From a virus: a stretch of 23,871 nt of DNA. The stretch covers positions 1 to 23,871 of the IMG/VR virus record IMGVR_UViG_3300025110_000127. One strand, 5' to 3'. Below the pieces are notes generated by a model. The model was not told the origin of the DNA. It saw nothing but the letters and a program-made list of their open reading frames with translations, and ran no database searches. This document shows positions 1 through 6,908 of the stretch, one piece after another (positions within the stretch are counted from its first letter, which is position 1; the number at the start of each line of letters is the position of its first letter). The position numbers were made by a program, and so were the translations under genes.

Positions 1-1
1 A

Positions 2-172
2 TTCGTAGCTGTTAAAGATGCAGACACTGAAACTCGTCTTTCAGGAAAAGCTGGTGGAAGTATTGCAGTATCTGAATCTACAGATATCTACGGTGAAGTA
101 TCTTTCCTTACAGGTGAAGAGGAAGAAGATTTTGGGTCAGGCGGAAAGCTAGGTGTTAAGTACAGCTTCTAA
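2..172 (+). CDS. C-terminus of an outer-membrane beta-barrel-like protein (partial)
   Basis: The frame is open from the left edge and codes for 56 residues before TAA. Polar and hydrophobic residues alternate as in amphipathic beta strands (IYGEVSFLTG, GGKLGVKYSF), separated by an acidic turn (EEEED). The last residue is Phe, the usual end of porins and autotransporter barrels recognised by the BAM machinery. I infer a barrel or barrel-like fibre domain; the N-terminus is missing so the family cannot be named. A strong terminator 20 bp downstream closes this transcription unit. A phage tail-fibre or adhesin domain with beta structure is the alternative. Confidence 0.55.
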   Translation, partial: FVAVKDADTETRLSGKAGGSIAVSESTDIYGEVSFLTGEEEEDFGSGGKLGVKYSF

Positions 173-191
173 ATTCTAGATTTTTCTTATT

Positions 192-228
192 AAACCGTTC
201 ATACTGTATTGAGTATGGGCGGTTTTTT
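192..228 (+). terminator. Rho-independent terminator after the barrel-like gene
   Basis: The arms at 192-205 and 212-225 pair over 14 positions (two of them G-U), around a 6-nt loop. The 3' arm runs into six T residues (223-228). It lies 20 bp after the stop at 172 and separates that gene from the unit starting at 343. Confidence 0.85.
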
Positions 229-342
229 ATGAGAGACTTGAGTCGAAGAATAATTGACTCCAGCATGAGCCAAATATTCATTAGTATGCCTGGAGAAAAC
301 AAAGAAAGCTAGAATAGGGAGTGTTAGACTGTCTTCTTTCTT

Positions 343-834
343 GTGCCAAATAATCAAGGCTATCAAATGCGGATGGCTGGGAATGAGGCAGTATTAAATC
401 TGCTAAATAAACAACAAGCTGAGAACGTTCAAACTGTTGCATTGGGTAACTCAATGATCAATAGTGGTTTTCCTGTTCAAGGTTTAAGTGATGTGCCTAA
501 TACACCAATAGCACCTCAAGCTCCTCTCGTCAGTGGCAACCTAAAAGTAGATGATCAAGGTATTTACGGAGTAAAAGGATCTTTACAAACTCCGATCAAT
601 CAAAAGAAAGATATTAATTTTAGTGGTGGAGTAGACGTTAATTTCCCTTATCAAGACAAAGGTCAAGATCCTTTCGGAGGTGAATTCACAATGGACAATC
701 CTGGATCAATAACAGGACAAGCAGGTATATCAAAGATAGATCCACGAACTGGAGGTGGCTTTAACCTAGGTATTGACTACAGGCCTCGTGGTGGTGGATT
801 TGGCATGCAAGGTGGCTTCACTCACAATTTTTAA
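343..834 (+). CDS. Hypothetical glycine-rich beta protein, probably virion-associated
   Basis: Codes for 163 residues from a GTG start. The N-terminal 60 residues look helical and Gln/Asn-rich; the rest is rich in Gly, Asp and aromatic residues in short alternating stretches (GGGFNLGIDYRPRGGG) and ends in Asn-Phe, like a small beta barrel or fibre domain. There is no signal peptide. It opens a tight + strand run: the next gene starts 3 bp downstream. I do not recognise the family; position beside 1142-2221 suggests an internal or structural phage protein. No other in-frame start is better placed. Confidence 0.65.
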   Translation: MPNNQGYQMRMAGNEAVLNLLNKQQAENVQTVALGNSMINSGFPVQGLSDVPNTPIAPQAPLVSGNLKVDDQGIYGVKGSLQTPINQKKDINFSGGVDVNFPYQDKGQDPFGGEFTMDNPGSITGQAGISKIDPRTGGGFNLGIDYRPRGGGFGMQGGFTHNF

Positions 835-836
835 TC

Positions 837-1145
837 ATGATGAATTTTGCTAACGACAGAGAAGAAGTTCAATCATTGCTAGCTTCAATGTTTGCTATAC
901 CTGGTCAAAGCCCAGGTGACGACAGGTCTAAAGAACCTTATGACAAGGATTGGCCTGCCCCTGCACCACTTGCACCTAAATTGGCTGATGCAAATATAGT
1001 TGGCTACGAAGACTGGACTACAGACGGACCGGTAGAACAAGGTCCTATTCCTTCTCTTCTAAATACCCAATCTATTGATCAAGGAAAATTAAAAACTTTA
1101 ATGGATGAAATAGCAGATATGAGAAGAAGAGGTGTTTTCCTGTGA
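837..1145 (+). CDS. Hypothetical acidic, proline-rich protein
   Basis: Codes for 102 residues; two adjacent ATG codons (837, 840) are possible starts. The middle is Pro/Ala/Asp-rich and looks disordered (WPAPAPLAPKLAD), the end is a short amphipathic helix (LKTLMDEIADMRRRG). No known domain is recognised. It starts 3 bp after the previous stop and its TGA overlaps the GTG of the next gene (GTGA), so translational coupling is likely. Probably a virion-associated or assembly protein by context. Confidence 0.6.
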   Translation: MMNFANDREEVQSLLASMFAIPGQSPGDDRSKEPYDKDWPAPAPLAPKLADANIVGYEDWTTDGPVEQGPIPSLLNTQSIDQGKLKTLMDEIADMRRRGVFL

Positions 1146-2221
1146 ATGAAGATTTTAAAAAAATATTAGATGCCCTTGATAATCTCATGGGAGCAAAAGG
1201 TGCAGGCGAAGGTATTTGGCGTGCTGCTGAATTAGGAGACGTAACAGCAAGAGCCTTGGTTGGTAAGGCTATGAGAGATATAGATAAGTTGCAAGAAATG
1301 ACAGGTCCGCAGATGTATAAAAATATTGAAGCAGCAGAAATTAAAGCCATTGCAGAAAGAGCTGGCGTCAGCGAAAATGAAATATTACAACGACTTGCTT
1401 CAAGAGATATTACTGAAGATAGAGGCGGTGGAGTTCCTGGGGATTTTCCTAAGTCATACACAACAGATCAAGTTCCTAGGGGAGCTTTTGCAGATCAAGA
1501 CCAAAAGAATGTCTATCAATACGATGATCCTAGTGTCTTGCTGAATCAAGGGACAGGCACTAAAAAAGCACAAGATCAACTCGAAAAATATAGAGCATCT
1601 TTGACGGCAAGAGGTGATATTGCTGGTGGTGATGCAAGGTTAGTGTCTGATGCGTTAATAGATGATTTATTTCAGACAAATCCTGCTACTCGTTACAATC
1701 CTGCTGAAGGTGTTTACGACACCGCAAGAGAAACAGCAGACTTTGACTTGGCTTATGTTAAAGCACGTGAATTAGGTTTAAGCGATCAGGACGCTAAAGC
1801 TATGGCTCGTCTTAAGGTCGGCCAACCAACAACAGAAGCAACGGCTGACGGACAGAGGAGACAAGCAAGAGCAGATACTCCTATGACCGATCATCGCAAG
1901 ATGATGACCAAAATGGCAATATTAAATGCCAGTCAAAGTGATGATCCTACCTTTGACCCAATGAATATAGGAGAGGATATGAGAGAATATAAAGCTCCTG
2001 TTGCTCCTGAATCTGAAGTTGCTGCTGGTCCTAGCACTCCCGTAAGAGATCCTGCTGAACCTGCTGATACCGCACCTCGTGATGTGATTAGTGATCCTGT
2101 CTATCAAAAAAGCTTACGTGGACGTAAAGCTATGAAGTGGGGAGCAGGACATACAGCAGCTAGTTTGCTTGCAGGGTTGGGCGGTTTGTACGGTTTATCA
2201 GAAATTTACGATTACGATTAA
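1142..2221 (+). CDS. Hypothetical 359-residue protein, probable internal virion protein
   Basis: Starts with GTG inside the preceding stop (GTGA). The protein is mostly predicted alpha-helical and strongly charged, with an Asp/Glu/Pro-rich disordered stretch around residues 265-310 (PVAPESEVAAGP) and a C-terminal hydrophobic segment at about 335-352 (AASLLAGLGGLYGLSEIY) that could be a single membrane helix. Size, helical content and a terminal membrane segment fit internal virion or ejection proteins of short-tailed phages, but I see no diagnostic motif. The function is an inference from context. Confidence 0.65.
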   Translation: MNEDFKKILDALDNLMGAKGAGEGIWRAAELGDVTARALVGKAMRDIDKLQEMTGPQMYKNIEAAEIKAIAERAGVSENEILQRLASRDITEDRGGGVPGDFPKSYTTDQVPRGAFADQDQKNVYQYDDPSVLLNQGTGTKKAQDQLEKYRASLTARGDIAGGDARLVSDALIDDLFQTNPATRYNPAEGVYDTARETADFDLAYVKARELGLSDQDAKAMARLKVGQPTTEATADGQRRQARADTPMTDHRKMMTKMAILNASQSDDPTFDPMNIGEDMREYKAPVAPESEVAAGPSTPVRDPAEPADTAPRDVISDPVYQKSLRGRKAMKWGAGHTAASLLAGLGGLYGLSEIYDYD

Positions 2222-2270
2222 TAAACAACATCAAAAATTAATCCGCCTTGCGAGGAAGGCAGAGAAATGC

Positions 2271-2348
2271 ATGTCTCGAGACGAGGCACAGAAAATTATT
2301 AAAAAGGCTAAAAAAGCCTACAAAAAATTATCTCATGCTCATGAATGA
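2271..2348 (+). CDS. Possible Lys-rich micro-ORF (25 residues; longer form lacks a normal start)
   Basis: The ATG at 2271 gives a basic helical peptide beginning MSRDEAQKIIKKAKKAYKK. The same frame is open upstream to the stop of the previous gene, giving about 43 residues (KQHQKLIRLARKAEKC precedes the ATG), but that longer form has no ATG, GTG or well placed TTG, only an ATT overlapping the previous TAA. A purine-rich GGAAGGCAGAG lies before the ATG. The stop overlaps the next start region. The pattern faintly recalls NblA. Real expression is uncertain. Confidence 0.3.
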   Translation: MSRDEAQKIIKKAKKAYKKLSHAHE

Positions 2349-2514
2349 ATTAGCAGACCCGTCAACAATTCAATTAGCTTTTCTATTTCCATTTTTACCT
2401 GTTATATCTGTATTCATCGTTAGCATTCTTATGCTTGGTGAATTACCTTTCAAGGATGACGATGACGACGATGATGACAGAGGAACACTAGTGCCTGCGT
2501 ATTACCCAACTTAA
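2335..2514 (+). CDS. Small membrane protein with an eight-Asp run
   Basis: From the ATG at 2335 (2341 is the alternative) the product has 59 residues: about 12 polar residues, one hydrophobic segment (IQLAFLFPFLPVISVFIVSI, residues 14-33), then a run of eight Asp in a row and a short tail. The longer frame from a TTG at 2248 would add a basic N-terminus, but it overlaps another plausible frame. It precedes the holin-like gene, so a role in lysis or at the membrane is possible. The family is not recognised. Confidence 0.5.
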   Translation: MLMNELADPSTIQLAFLFPFLPVISVFIVSILMLGELPFKDDDDDDDDRGTLVPAYYPT

Positions 2515-2548
2515 AACGTCTACTATTAATGTAGATTAATCAAATGAA

Positions 2549-2998
2549 ATGGCTACTACGGCAGATAAGAAAATTCCACAAGAGGAAGAGCCGAAGAAGA
2601 AGGGTGTCTTTCAGGCGTTGAAAGAAAAATTAGACGATAAGGAGGAACAGTTTGAGTACATCTCAGTTTTAGTGAGACTGGTAGTAGTTGCTTGGTCCGG
2701 GGCATTAGTGACCCTAAATTATTTGCCAGAGATTCCTGGGTTGACGTCAGGGGAAAAACAGGATATAACTTTTCCGGCGTCTCTCCTGGCTTCGTCGCTT
2801 GCAAGTTTTGGCCTGGAGAAGAGTGCTAAAAAACAAGGAGATGGTACTTATAATGTGAATCCAGATGATAAGCCGCTAAGCAAGAAAGAATTACTATCTT
2901 TATTAGGCAATCAGAGTAGTGGTTACCAAACAATTAGAGTTGAGCAGCCAATTAGAATATTAGGTGCAGAAGTTGTAGACTCTTCTAAGAAATCATGA
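2549..2998 (+). CDS. Putative holin-like membrane protein
   Basis: Codes for 149 residues. A charged N-terminus of about 38 residues (EEEPKKKG, KLDDKEEQ) is followed by a hydrophobic segment at about 39-60 (ISVLVRLVVVAWSGALVTL) and a second, weaker one around 76-90 (FPASLLASSLASFG); the C-terminal third is soluble and Lys-rich. Two membrane segments, small size and the following XhlA-like gene suggest a phage holin; I infer this from topology and context, not from a family signature. Its stop overlaps the next ATG (ATGA). Confidence 0.55.
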   Translation: MATTADKKIPQEEEPKKKGVFQALKEKLDDKEEQFEYISVLVRLVVVAWSGALVTLNYLPEIPGLTSGEKQDITFPASLLASSLASFGLEKSAKKQGDGTYNVNPDDKPLSKKELLSLLGNQSSGYQTIRVEQPIRILGAEVVDSSKKS

Positions 2999-3207
2999 CT
3001 TGCGACAATCCTTCACATGTAGATGCGTCTCAAGAGACTCGTCTTACAGTACAAGCTCTTAAGATCGAAAGACTGGAAGAGAAGCAAGATGAGTTGCGTG
3101 AACGTCTTAAGGCTGTAGAGAAGTGGGTTATAGGTGCGGCAGCAGTACTAGCAGCAGGCGTTACATTGATAGGATTTGCTACTAATATATCGAAAGCATA
3201 CTTATGA
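2995..3207 (+). CDS. XhlA/holin-associated type protein: coiled coil plus C-terminal membrane helix
   Basis: Codes for 70 residues. Residues about 15-45 form a heptad-like coiled coil (ALKIERLEEKQDELRERLK) and residues 46-64 a single membrane helix (VIGAAAVLAAGVTLIGF). This order, coiled coil then helix after a KW-IG junction, is typical of the XhlA/hemolysin-associated small phage proteins that work with holins at the cytoplasmic membrane. ATGA overlaps on both sides couple it to 2549-2998 and 3204-3407. Lysis or membrane-perturbing function is inferred. Confidence 0.6.
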   Translation: MTCDNPSHVDASQETRLTVQALKIERLEEKQDELRERLKAVEKWVIGAAAVLAAGVTLIGFATNISKAYL

Positions 3208-3407
3208 CAGAAATGACGATTGATCCTCAACTAGTCTTTTTTATAGGTGGTTTAGTAGTCATCACCTTGGCATCTATCACGTATGGAATTTATTTGACGT
3301 TTGGTGGAGGATCAAAACAATTGAGAGACACAATTGATGAACATGCCAAAATGCACGAACTAGGTATCGCACATGGACATGGTGATTCCAGACTTAGAAA
3401 AGACTGA
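3204..3407 (+). CDS. Small single-span membrane protein
   Basis: Codes for 67 residues with one hydrophobic helix at about residues 9-31 (LVFFIGGLVVITLASITYGI) followed by a charged, His-rich soluble tail (HAKMHELGIAHGHGD). It overlaps the XhlA-like gene by ATGA, so it belongs to the same translationally coupled set. It may be a second lysis component such as an antiholin or spanin-like protein, but no lipobox or family signature is visible. Confidence 0.6.
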   Translation: MTEMTIDPQLVFFIGGLVVITLASITYGIYLTFGGGSKQLRDTIDEHAKMHELGIAHGHGDSRLRKD

Positions 3408-3510
3408 GTTGATTACTAAAGAATGTAACTGTGCTCATTGTCAAGAGATTAAAAGGCAACAGTATCGTATGCAACATTGGCAAAAGGAAAAAATCTGTAG
3501 CGAAAAATAA
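3379..3510 (+). CDS. Possible 43-residue Cys-rich small protein
   Basis: An ATG at 3379, inside the end of the previous gene (29-bp overlap), opens a frame to TAA at 3510. The peptide contains C-x-C-x2-C (CNCAHC, residues 16-21), a His inside it and a further Cys at 40, suggesting a metal-binding knot, with a basic tail. It fills most of the gap before the next gene. The Cys pattern and tight overlap support coding, but the length is too short to be sure. Confidence 0.4.
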   Translation: MVIPDLEKTELITKECNCAHCQEIKRQQYRMQHWQKEKICSEK

Positions 3511-3511
3511 T

Positions 3512-3530
3512 TACCTACTATAGAGAAAGA
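3512..3530 (+). promoter_or_regulatory. Possible promoter before the exported-protein cluster
   Basis: The string CTACTATAGAGAAAGA contains a sigma-70 style -10 (TACTAT/TATAGA) and also matches the ACTATAG-plus-purines core of T7-class promoters. It lies 17 bp before the ATG at 3547 in the only clear gap of this + strand region. No good -35 is seen. Confidence 0.3.
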
Positions 3531-3546
3531 CATTTGAATCCTTTCT

Positions 3547-4077
3547 ATGAAGCGCATAGTTTTACCAGCGCTGTTACTTGCATCGGTTGCAGCACCTGCG
3601 ATGGCAGATATCACTCATAGTCTGAGTTCTTCAGTGCAGCTCACTGTGGATGGCGCTAGCTCAGTTGCAACAAGGCTGGGTTCGACTTACGCGGTAAGCG
3701 GTACAAATATTAAAGTTGGCACTGGCAATAATGATTCGTTTGGTGGATTGACAGCCGGATCGGCCACTGCAGCAGCGACCATGACGGCTGGGACCTACGT
3801 GCAAAATACCCCCGGAAATCAGTTCAGTTTTTCCGAAAGTTGGCTCCAAGGAGACGCCATACCTGGTATTAACGCCGGTTCAACCGTGTCAACCACAACC
3901 GGACAAGTCGCATCTATTCCGGCTTTTGGGTCGACTACGACTTTTGCCGGAGGAACAAAAGGTACCTTAGCTGGTGGAGTTTCGAGTTTAGCTGGTGGAA
4001 CAATTACGTCTCTAACCGCCGGCGGATCCGGTACAACTGCTATTGGACAATTTATATCTACTCTTAATGTAAAGTAG
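3547..4077 (+). CDS. Secreted beta-rich protein, resembling a cyanophage-conserved family
   Basis: Codes for 176 residues with a clear Sec signal peptide: basic start (MKR), hydrophobic core (IVLPALLLASVAAP) and AMA/D cleavage near residue 20. The mature part is Ser/Thr/Gly-rich and beta-like, with SSSVQLTVDG near 27-36, YAVSGTNI at 48-55 and a C-terminal TAGGSGTTAIGQF segment. From memory, very similar exported proteins occur in T4-like cyanophages; no search was run. Function is unknown; a surface, periplasmic or adhesive role is inferred. The YxVSGTxI motif recurs in the next gene, so the two may be related. Confidence 0.7.
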   Translation: MKRIVLPALLLASVAAPAMADITHSLSSSVQLTVDGASSVATRLGSTYAVSGTNIKVGTGNNDSFGGLTAGSATAAATMTAGTYVQNTPGNQFSFSESWLQGDAIPGINAGSTVSTTTGQVASIPAFGSTTTFAGGTKGTLAGGVSSLAGGTITSLTAGGSGTTAIGQFISTLNVK

Positions 4078-4084
4078 ATGTCAT

Positions 4085-4573
4085 ATGTCTACTCATGCAT
4101 CCGAGAAACTGGTTGCCCCGATTGTTGGCGCCATATCGAAATTAAAGTATGTCGCAATTGCGGCGGGTGTCTTTGTCATACCTGCAGGTGCGGTTCCGGT
4201 AGTACCAAATTTTTCATCCGGCCAGCTCACACAAACAACAACTTCGCGGTCTGTGATATCTGAGGCGATAGTTTCAGAAGACTATGCGACTGGTTGGCAG
4301 TATACGGTAAGTGGAACAGGTATAAATTTAAATGGTGCATCTATTGAACCAGGTGCCATAATCAATACAAATACAACTTCTGCGTCAGGAATAACTACTA
4401 AATGGACAGGCTTAGACGTAAACAACAAGCCAAATTGGACGCTGACTCAGCCAGGGGGTTCGTTCCAATTTCAATCCAGTTATTCAGGACCCGGACTTCA
4501 GAATCGCACGACCATAACGAGGACCATAGAAACGGACACAACGATAGAATCGGTTTCCGTATTTTCTCAGTGA
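4085..4573 (+). CDS. Exported beta-rich protein, resembling a cyanophage-conserved family
   Basis: Codes for 162 residues. A long N-terminal region ends in a hydrophobic stretch (YVAIAAGVFVIPAGAVP, residues 22-38), a probable signal peptide with cleavage near 36-38. The mature part has YTVSGTGI at 73-80, like the preceding gene, then Thr/Ser-rich strands (RTTITRTIETDTT) and ends in SVFSQ. It starts 7 bp after the previous stop; its own stop overlaps the next start (GTGA). I recall cyanomyovirus proteins with the same VPVVPNF and SVFSQ ends, unverified. Role unknown. Confidence 0.7.
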   Translation: MSTHASEKLVAPIVGAISKLKYVAIAAGVFVIPAGAVPVVPNFSSGQLTQTTTSRSVISEAIVSEDYATGWQYTVSGTGINLNGASIEPGAIINTNTTSASGITTKWTGLDVNNKPNWTLTQPGGSFQFQSSYSGPGLQNRTTITRTIETDTTIESVSVFSQ

Positions 4574-5412
4574 TACCAAGGGTTCTCGGCATATTAATGC
4601 TAATCCCTTTTTGTCCTGTCGTCAAGGCAAGTGATGTGGGAGGAATATCAGCTACATCTAATCCGGTGGCTAACTCTTCCGGCCAAGCGAATGTCAATGC
4701 ATATCAAGTGTTGACAGGAAATTTCATGCAATCAGGTTTTACAAATGGTGTGGTCTGTCAATCCGAGACATTAACAATATCTCCTTACGTGGGTCGTTCT
4801 GCAAATATTAAGAAACCATTCTTTGAGACTTACGAAGATCCGGTATACGACGTCAGAGATATAGATGGTGACGGTGCTCCCGACAACCCTGGGAATATCC
4901 TTTGGTATAAAACAGTTCAAACTCTACAGAAAGACAACTATTCTCTCAACATGGGGGTGACTGCTCAATGGAGTAGACCCTTAGATCAGAAGATGATGTC
5001 TCTTTGCAAAGACGCTGCTGCGACTGAAATAGCCCTAAGAAAGGCAACATTAAATTTACGAGTCTTAGACTATGAAATTTCTAGACTCAAGCATTGTGGA
5101 AATCTAGCTAAGGAGGGCATAGTATGGGATCCGACCAGCAAATATAAAGTTATATGTGAGGACGTTTTATTAACTTCGCCTCCTGGGGTTTTATTAAATC
5201 ACAGTCATTCAATAGATCCTATTACTTTCGACTCTTCCTCTGTTCAATCATCCTCTCTCGAACAGACAGAATCTTCTCTTTCTTCCGAAGCTTCTTCAGA
5301 ATCGTCTTCGTCACTTTCTTCGCTAGAGGTTTCACAACCTTCATCAAGTACTGCTGGAGAGGTTGGCCCACTAGGGCCACCCCTAGAGTTGCGCCTACAG
5401 CTATCGAAGTAG
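4570..5412 (+). CDS. Exported protein, resembling a cyanophage-conserved family, with Ser-rich tail
   Basis: I place the start at GTG 4570, which overlaps the previous stop (GTGA) and gives a signal peptide (MIPRVLGILMLIPFCPVVKA); an in-frame start at 4402 would lie inside the preceding gene. The product has 280 residues. Visible blocks are GISATSNPVANSSG after cleavage, a calcium-loop-like DIDGDGAPDN near 97, and a conserved-looking helix ending RLKHCG then YKVICEDV. The last ~65 residues are Ser/Glu-rich and low-complexity; they lie in the 191-bp overlap with the - strand gene ending at 5222. Similar proteins are remembered from T4-like cyanophages. Confidence 0.65.
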   Translation: MIPRVLGILMLIPFCPVVKASDVGGISATSNPVANSSGQANVNAYQVLTGNFMQSGFTNGVVCQSETLTISPYVGRSANIKKPFFETYEDPVYDVRDIDGDGAPDNPGNILWYKTVQTLQKDNYSLNMGVTAQWSRPLDQKMMSLCKDAAATEIALRKATLNLRVLDYEISRLKHCGNLAKEGIVWDPTSKYKVICEDVLLTSPPGVLLNHSHSIDPITFDSSSVQSSSLEQTESSLSSEASSESSSSLSSLEVSQPSSSTAGEVGPLGPPLELRLQLSK

Positions 5413-6019
5413 TGTTGAGAATAGTCTGAGGAGGAGGAGTATAGTTATTGATGACATTAAGTAAGGCTATATCCTCATACAGAGTGATACATTCGCCTGC
5501 AGAGTTCTCTTCGTAACCTTTTACGATCTTCGTGCCGTATTTGCCATAGGCTCCCGGAGGGGGGCTTCCTGGTCGTGGACAGGGAAGCTTAACATCAGGA
5601 GGTTTGATAGCGTTACTATCAAGACCAGGAAGATTAGGGTTTTGAGCTGCTCCATCTGTAGTCGATTCATTCTTTTCCGTCGATTGATTATTTCCTAAGC
5701 CACTAACTGCCCCTAGATTGGGTTGATTATCCATAGGAATAACGACTAATTCTTTGCTTGGATCGAACTCGGGAGGGTTGAAGTAAGGCATCCCTGGCCC
5801 TGTGCATAGAGTTAGTGTTCCTTGGGGATCATCTTCTATTAACTTGTTATTGCCTTGTGTCTCTCTGGCTTCTACGCAACCAGGCATCTCTACGGTTGGG
5901 AAACCTATCTGAAGAGTTACAGGCGGTGCTTGAGGAATACTTAAAGGTAAATCAATCGCCCATGTCGGAACCTGTGGGACGTATATCTCCCGTACTCCGA
6001 TCCGAGGGATAGAACCCAC
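5222..6019 (-). CDS. Cyanophage-type proline-rich protein with C-terminal membrane segment and basic tail
   Basis: Codes for 265 residues from a GTG start at 6019, 5 bp after the upstream stop. The N-terminal half is Pro-rich with PTVEMPGCVEAR and DDPQGTLTLC blocks, which I remember from proteins of T4-like cyanophages (unverified). A hydrophobic segment follows at about 205-225 (TTSIAVGATLGVALVGQ) and the last 40 residues are very Lys/Arg-rich (KKVTKTILKKLRKKEK). The basic tail is antisense to the Ser-rich tail of 4570-5412. A membrane-anchored virion or membrane protein is inferred. Confidence 0.65.
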   Translation of the reverse strand: MGSIPRIGVREIYVPQVPTWAIDLPLSIPQAPPVTLQIGFPTVEMPGCVEARETQGNNKLIEDDPQGTLTLCTGPGMPYFNPPEFDPSKELVVIPMDNQPNLGAVSGLGNNQSTEKNESTTDGAAQNPNLPGLDSNAIKPPDVKLPCPRPGSPPPGAYGKYGTKIVKGYEENSAGECITLYEDIALLNVINNYTPPPQTILNTTSIAVGATLGVALVGQPLQQYLMKVVKPLAKKVTKTILKKLRKKEKILSVRERMIEQRKSRK

Positions 6020-6024
6020 TGATC

Positions 6025-6291
6025 TTACTTACGAACTGGCATAACTCCCCCAGTGGCACTAGGAATAGATAAAAAACTGCTAGAGCCGTTAGAAGGACTG
6101 CCACCGAAACCAGGTAATGCACCCTTGATTTGAGATTCGACCAAAGGTCCGACTTGTTCAATTAATGCCTTTTTAATTTTTTCTTTAGCGGCTGGAGATT
6201 TGAGGTAGAAATACCCTGCAATCGTTCCACCCACAAGGCTCCCAGATAATGCCAAGCTTGCAACAGCAAGAATAGTTGGAAGGTTTTTCAT
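6025..6291 (-). CDS. Small single-span membrane protein (cyanophage type)
   Basis: Codes for 88 residues beginning MKNLPTI. Residues 6-30 form a hydrophobic signal anchor (ILAVASLALSGSLVGGTIAGYF); a charged amphipathic helix follows (SPAAKEKIKKALIEQ), then a Gly/Ser/Pro-rich tail ending ATGGVMP. It lies 5 bp upstream of 5222-6019 and is probably cotranscribed with it. Similar short MKNLP-type proteins are remembered next to that family in cyanomyoviruses, unverified. Function unknown. Confidence 0.65.
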   Translation of the reverse strand: MKNLPTILAVASLALSGSLVGGTIAGYFYLKSPAAKEKIKKALIEQVGPLVESQIKGALPGFGGSPSNGSSSFLSIPSATGGVMPVRK

Positions 6292-6392
6292 GAGATTTTG
6301 GGTGCCATTTCTAATCTTAGGTGATTTTGCGTAGTGAACACAAAAAACATACCTACTGACGATTGTAGCGTGGTATTAATTGAACTCGTCAT

Positions 6393-6908
6393 TTGACACC
6401 AGAACACTGGGGCAGTTACGTGTTTGGTCTAGTAGACCTTTCAGGTAAAGCCGCTCGCAAACGTTTCCGTCAGTCAATCAAAGACGAATGGGGGTGTTGC
6501 GCTTATTGTGGGAAGAATCAAATTCACCTAACATTAGATCACATACGGCCAAGAGTCCGTGGTGGCAGTAGTATGAGATCTAATTTGATCCCTGCTTGCG
6601 TTCAATGCAACTCTCAAAAAGGCTCGGCAGAGTGGAAGGCATGGTTTGAAAACCAAGTATTCTTCTCAGCCGCAAGAGCTGCCAGAATCGAAGTATGGAC
6701 TAAACCTCGTACTTACGAAGTCTGGGAACATTGGTTTTTAGCAGGAGGTAATGATGACTCTGAATGCAGACTTGACACAGGAACAAAACTTCTTCCTTCA
6801 TCGAATAGCTCTGGAAGCGCAGTCGTATTCTCGAGACGAGCTTATAGAAGCGTTACTCGATTGCTGGGAGGCGAAGTTCAGGCAGAAGCAAACCTTTGTT
6901 GTGAGTAG
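6393..6908 (+). CDS. HNH endonuclease
   Basis: Codes for 171 residues from TTG at 6393 (the only start after an in-frame stop at 6381). The HNH core is complete: zinc-knuckle Cys at 36 and 39 (CAYC), LDH at 48-50, the GGSSMRSN loop, and Cys 69 and 72 followed by Asn (CVQCN). It probably nicks or cuts DNA, as a homing-type or packaging nuclease. Residues after about 120 are read through the first 155 bp of the NblA-like gene in another frame, so the natural C-terminus may be a secondary extension. No strong Shine-Dalgarno sequence is visible. Confidence 0.8.
   Translation: MTPEHWGSYVFGLVDLSGKAARKRFRQSIKDEWGCCAYCGKNQIHLTLDHIRPRVRGGSSMRSNLIPACVQCNSQKGSAEWKAWFENQVFFSAARAARIEVWTKPRTYEVWEHWFLAGGNDDSECRLDTGTKLLPSSNSSGSAVVFSRRAYRSVTRLLGGEVQAEANLCCE

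Noticed and set aside
1072-1461. Reverse-strand frame of 129 residues
   Set aside because: It is antisense to the coupled gene 1142-2221, has biased Ser/Leu/Pro composition and no supporting context.
4402-4569. Upstream extension of the 4570-5412 gene to an ATG at 4402
   Set aside because: It lies inside the previous exported gene in another frame; the GTGA overlap and signal peptide at 4570 give a better start.
5952-6161. Reverse-strand 69-residue frame with a hydrophobic stretch
   Set aside because: It overlaps both neighbouring - strand genes in a different frame and has no start support.
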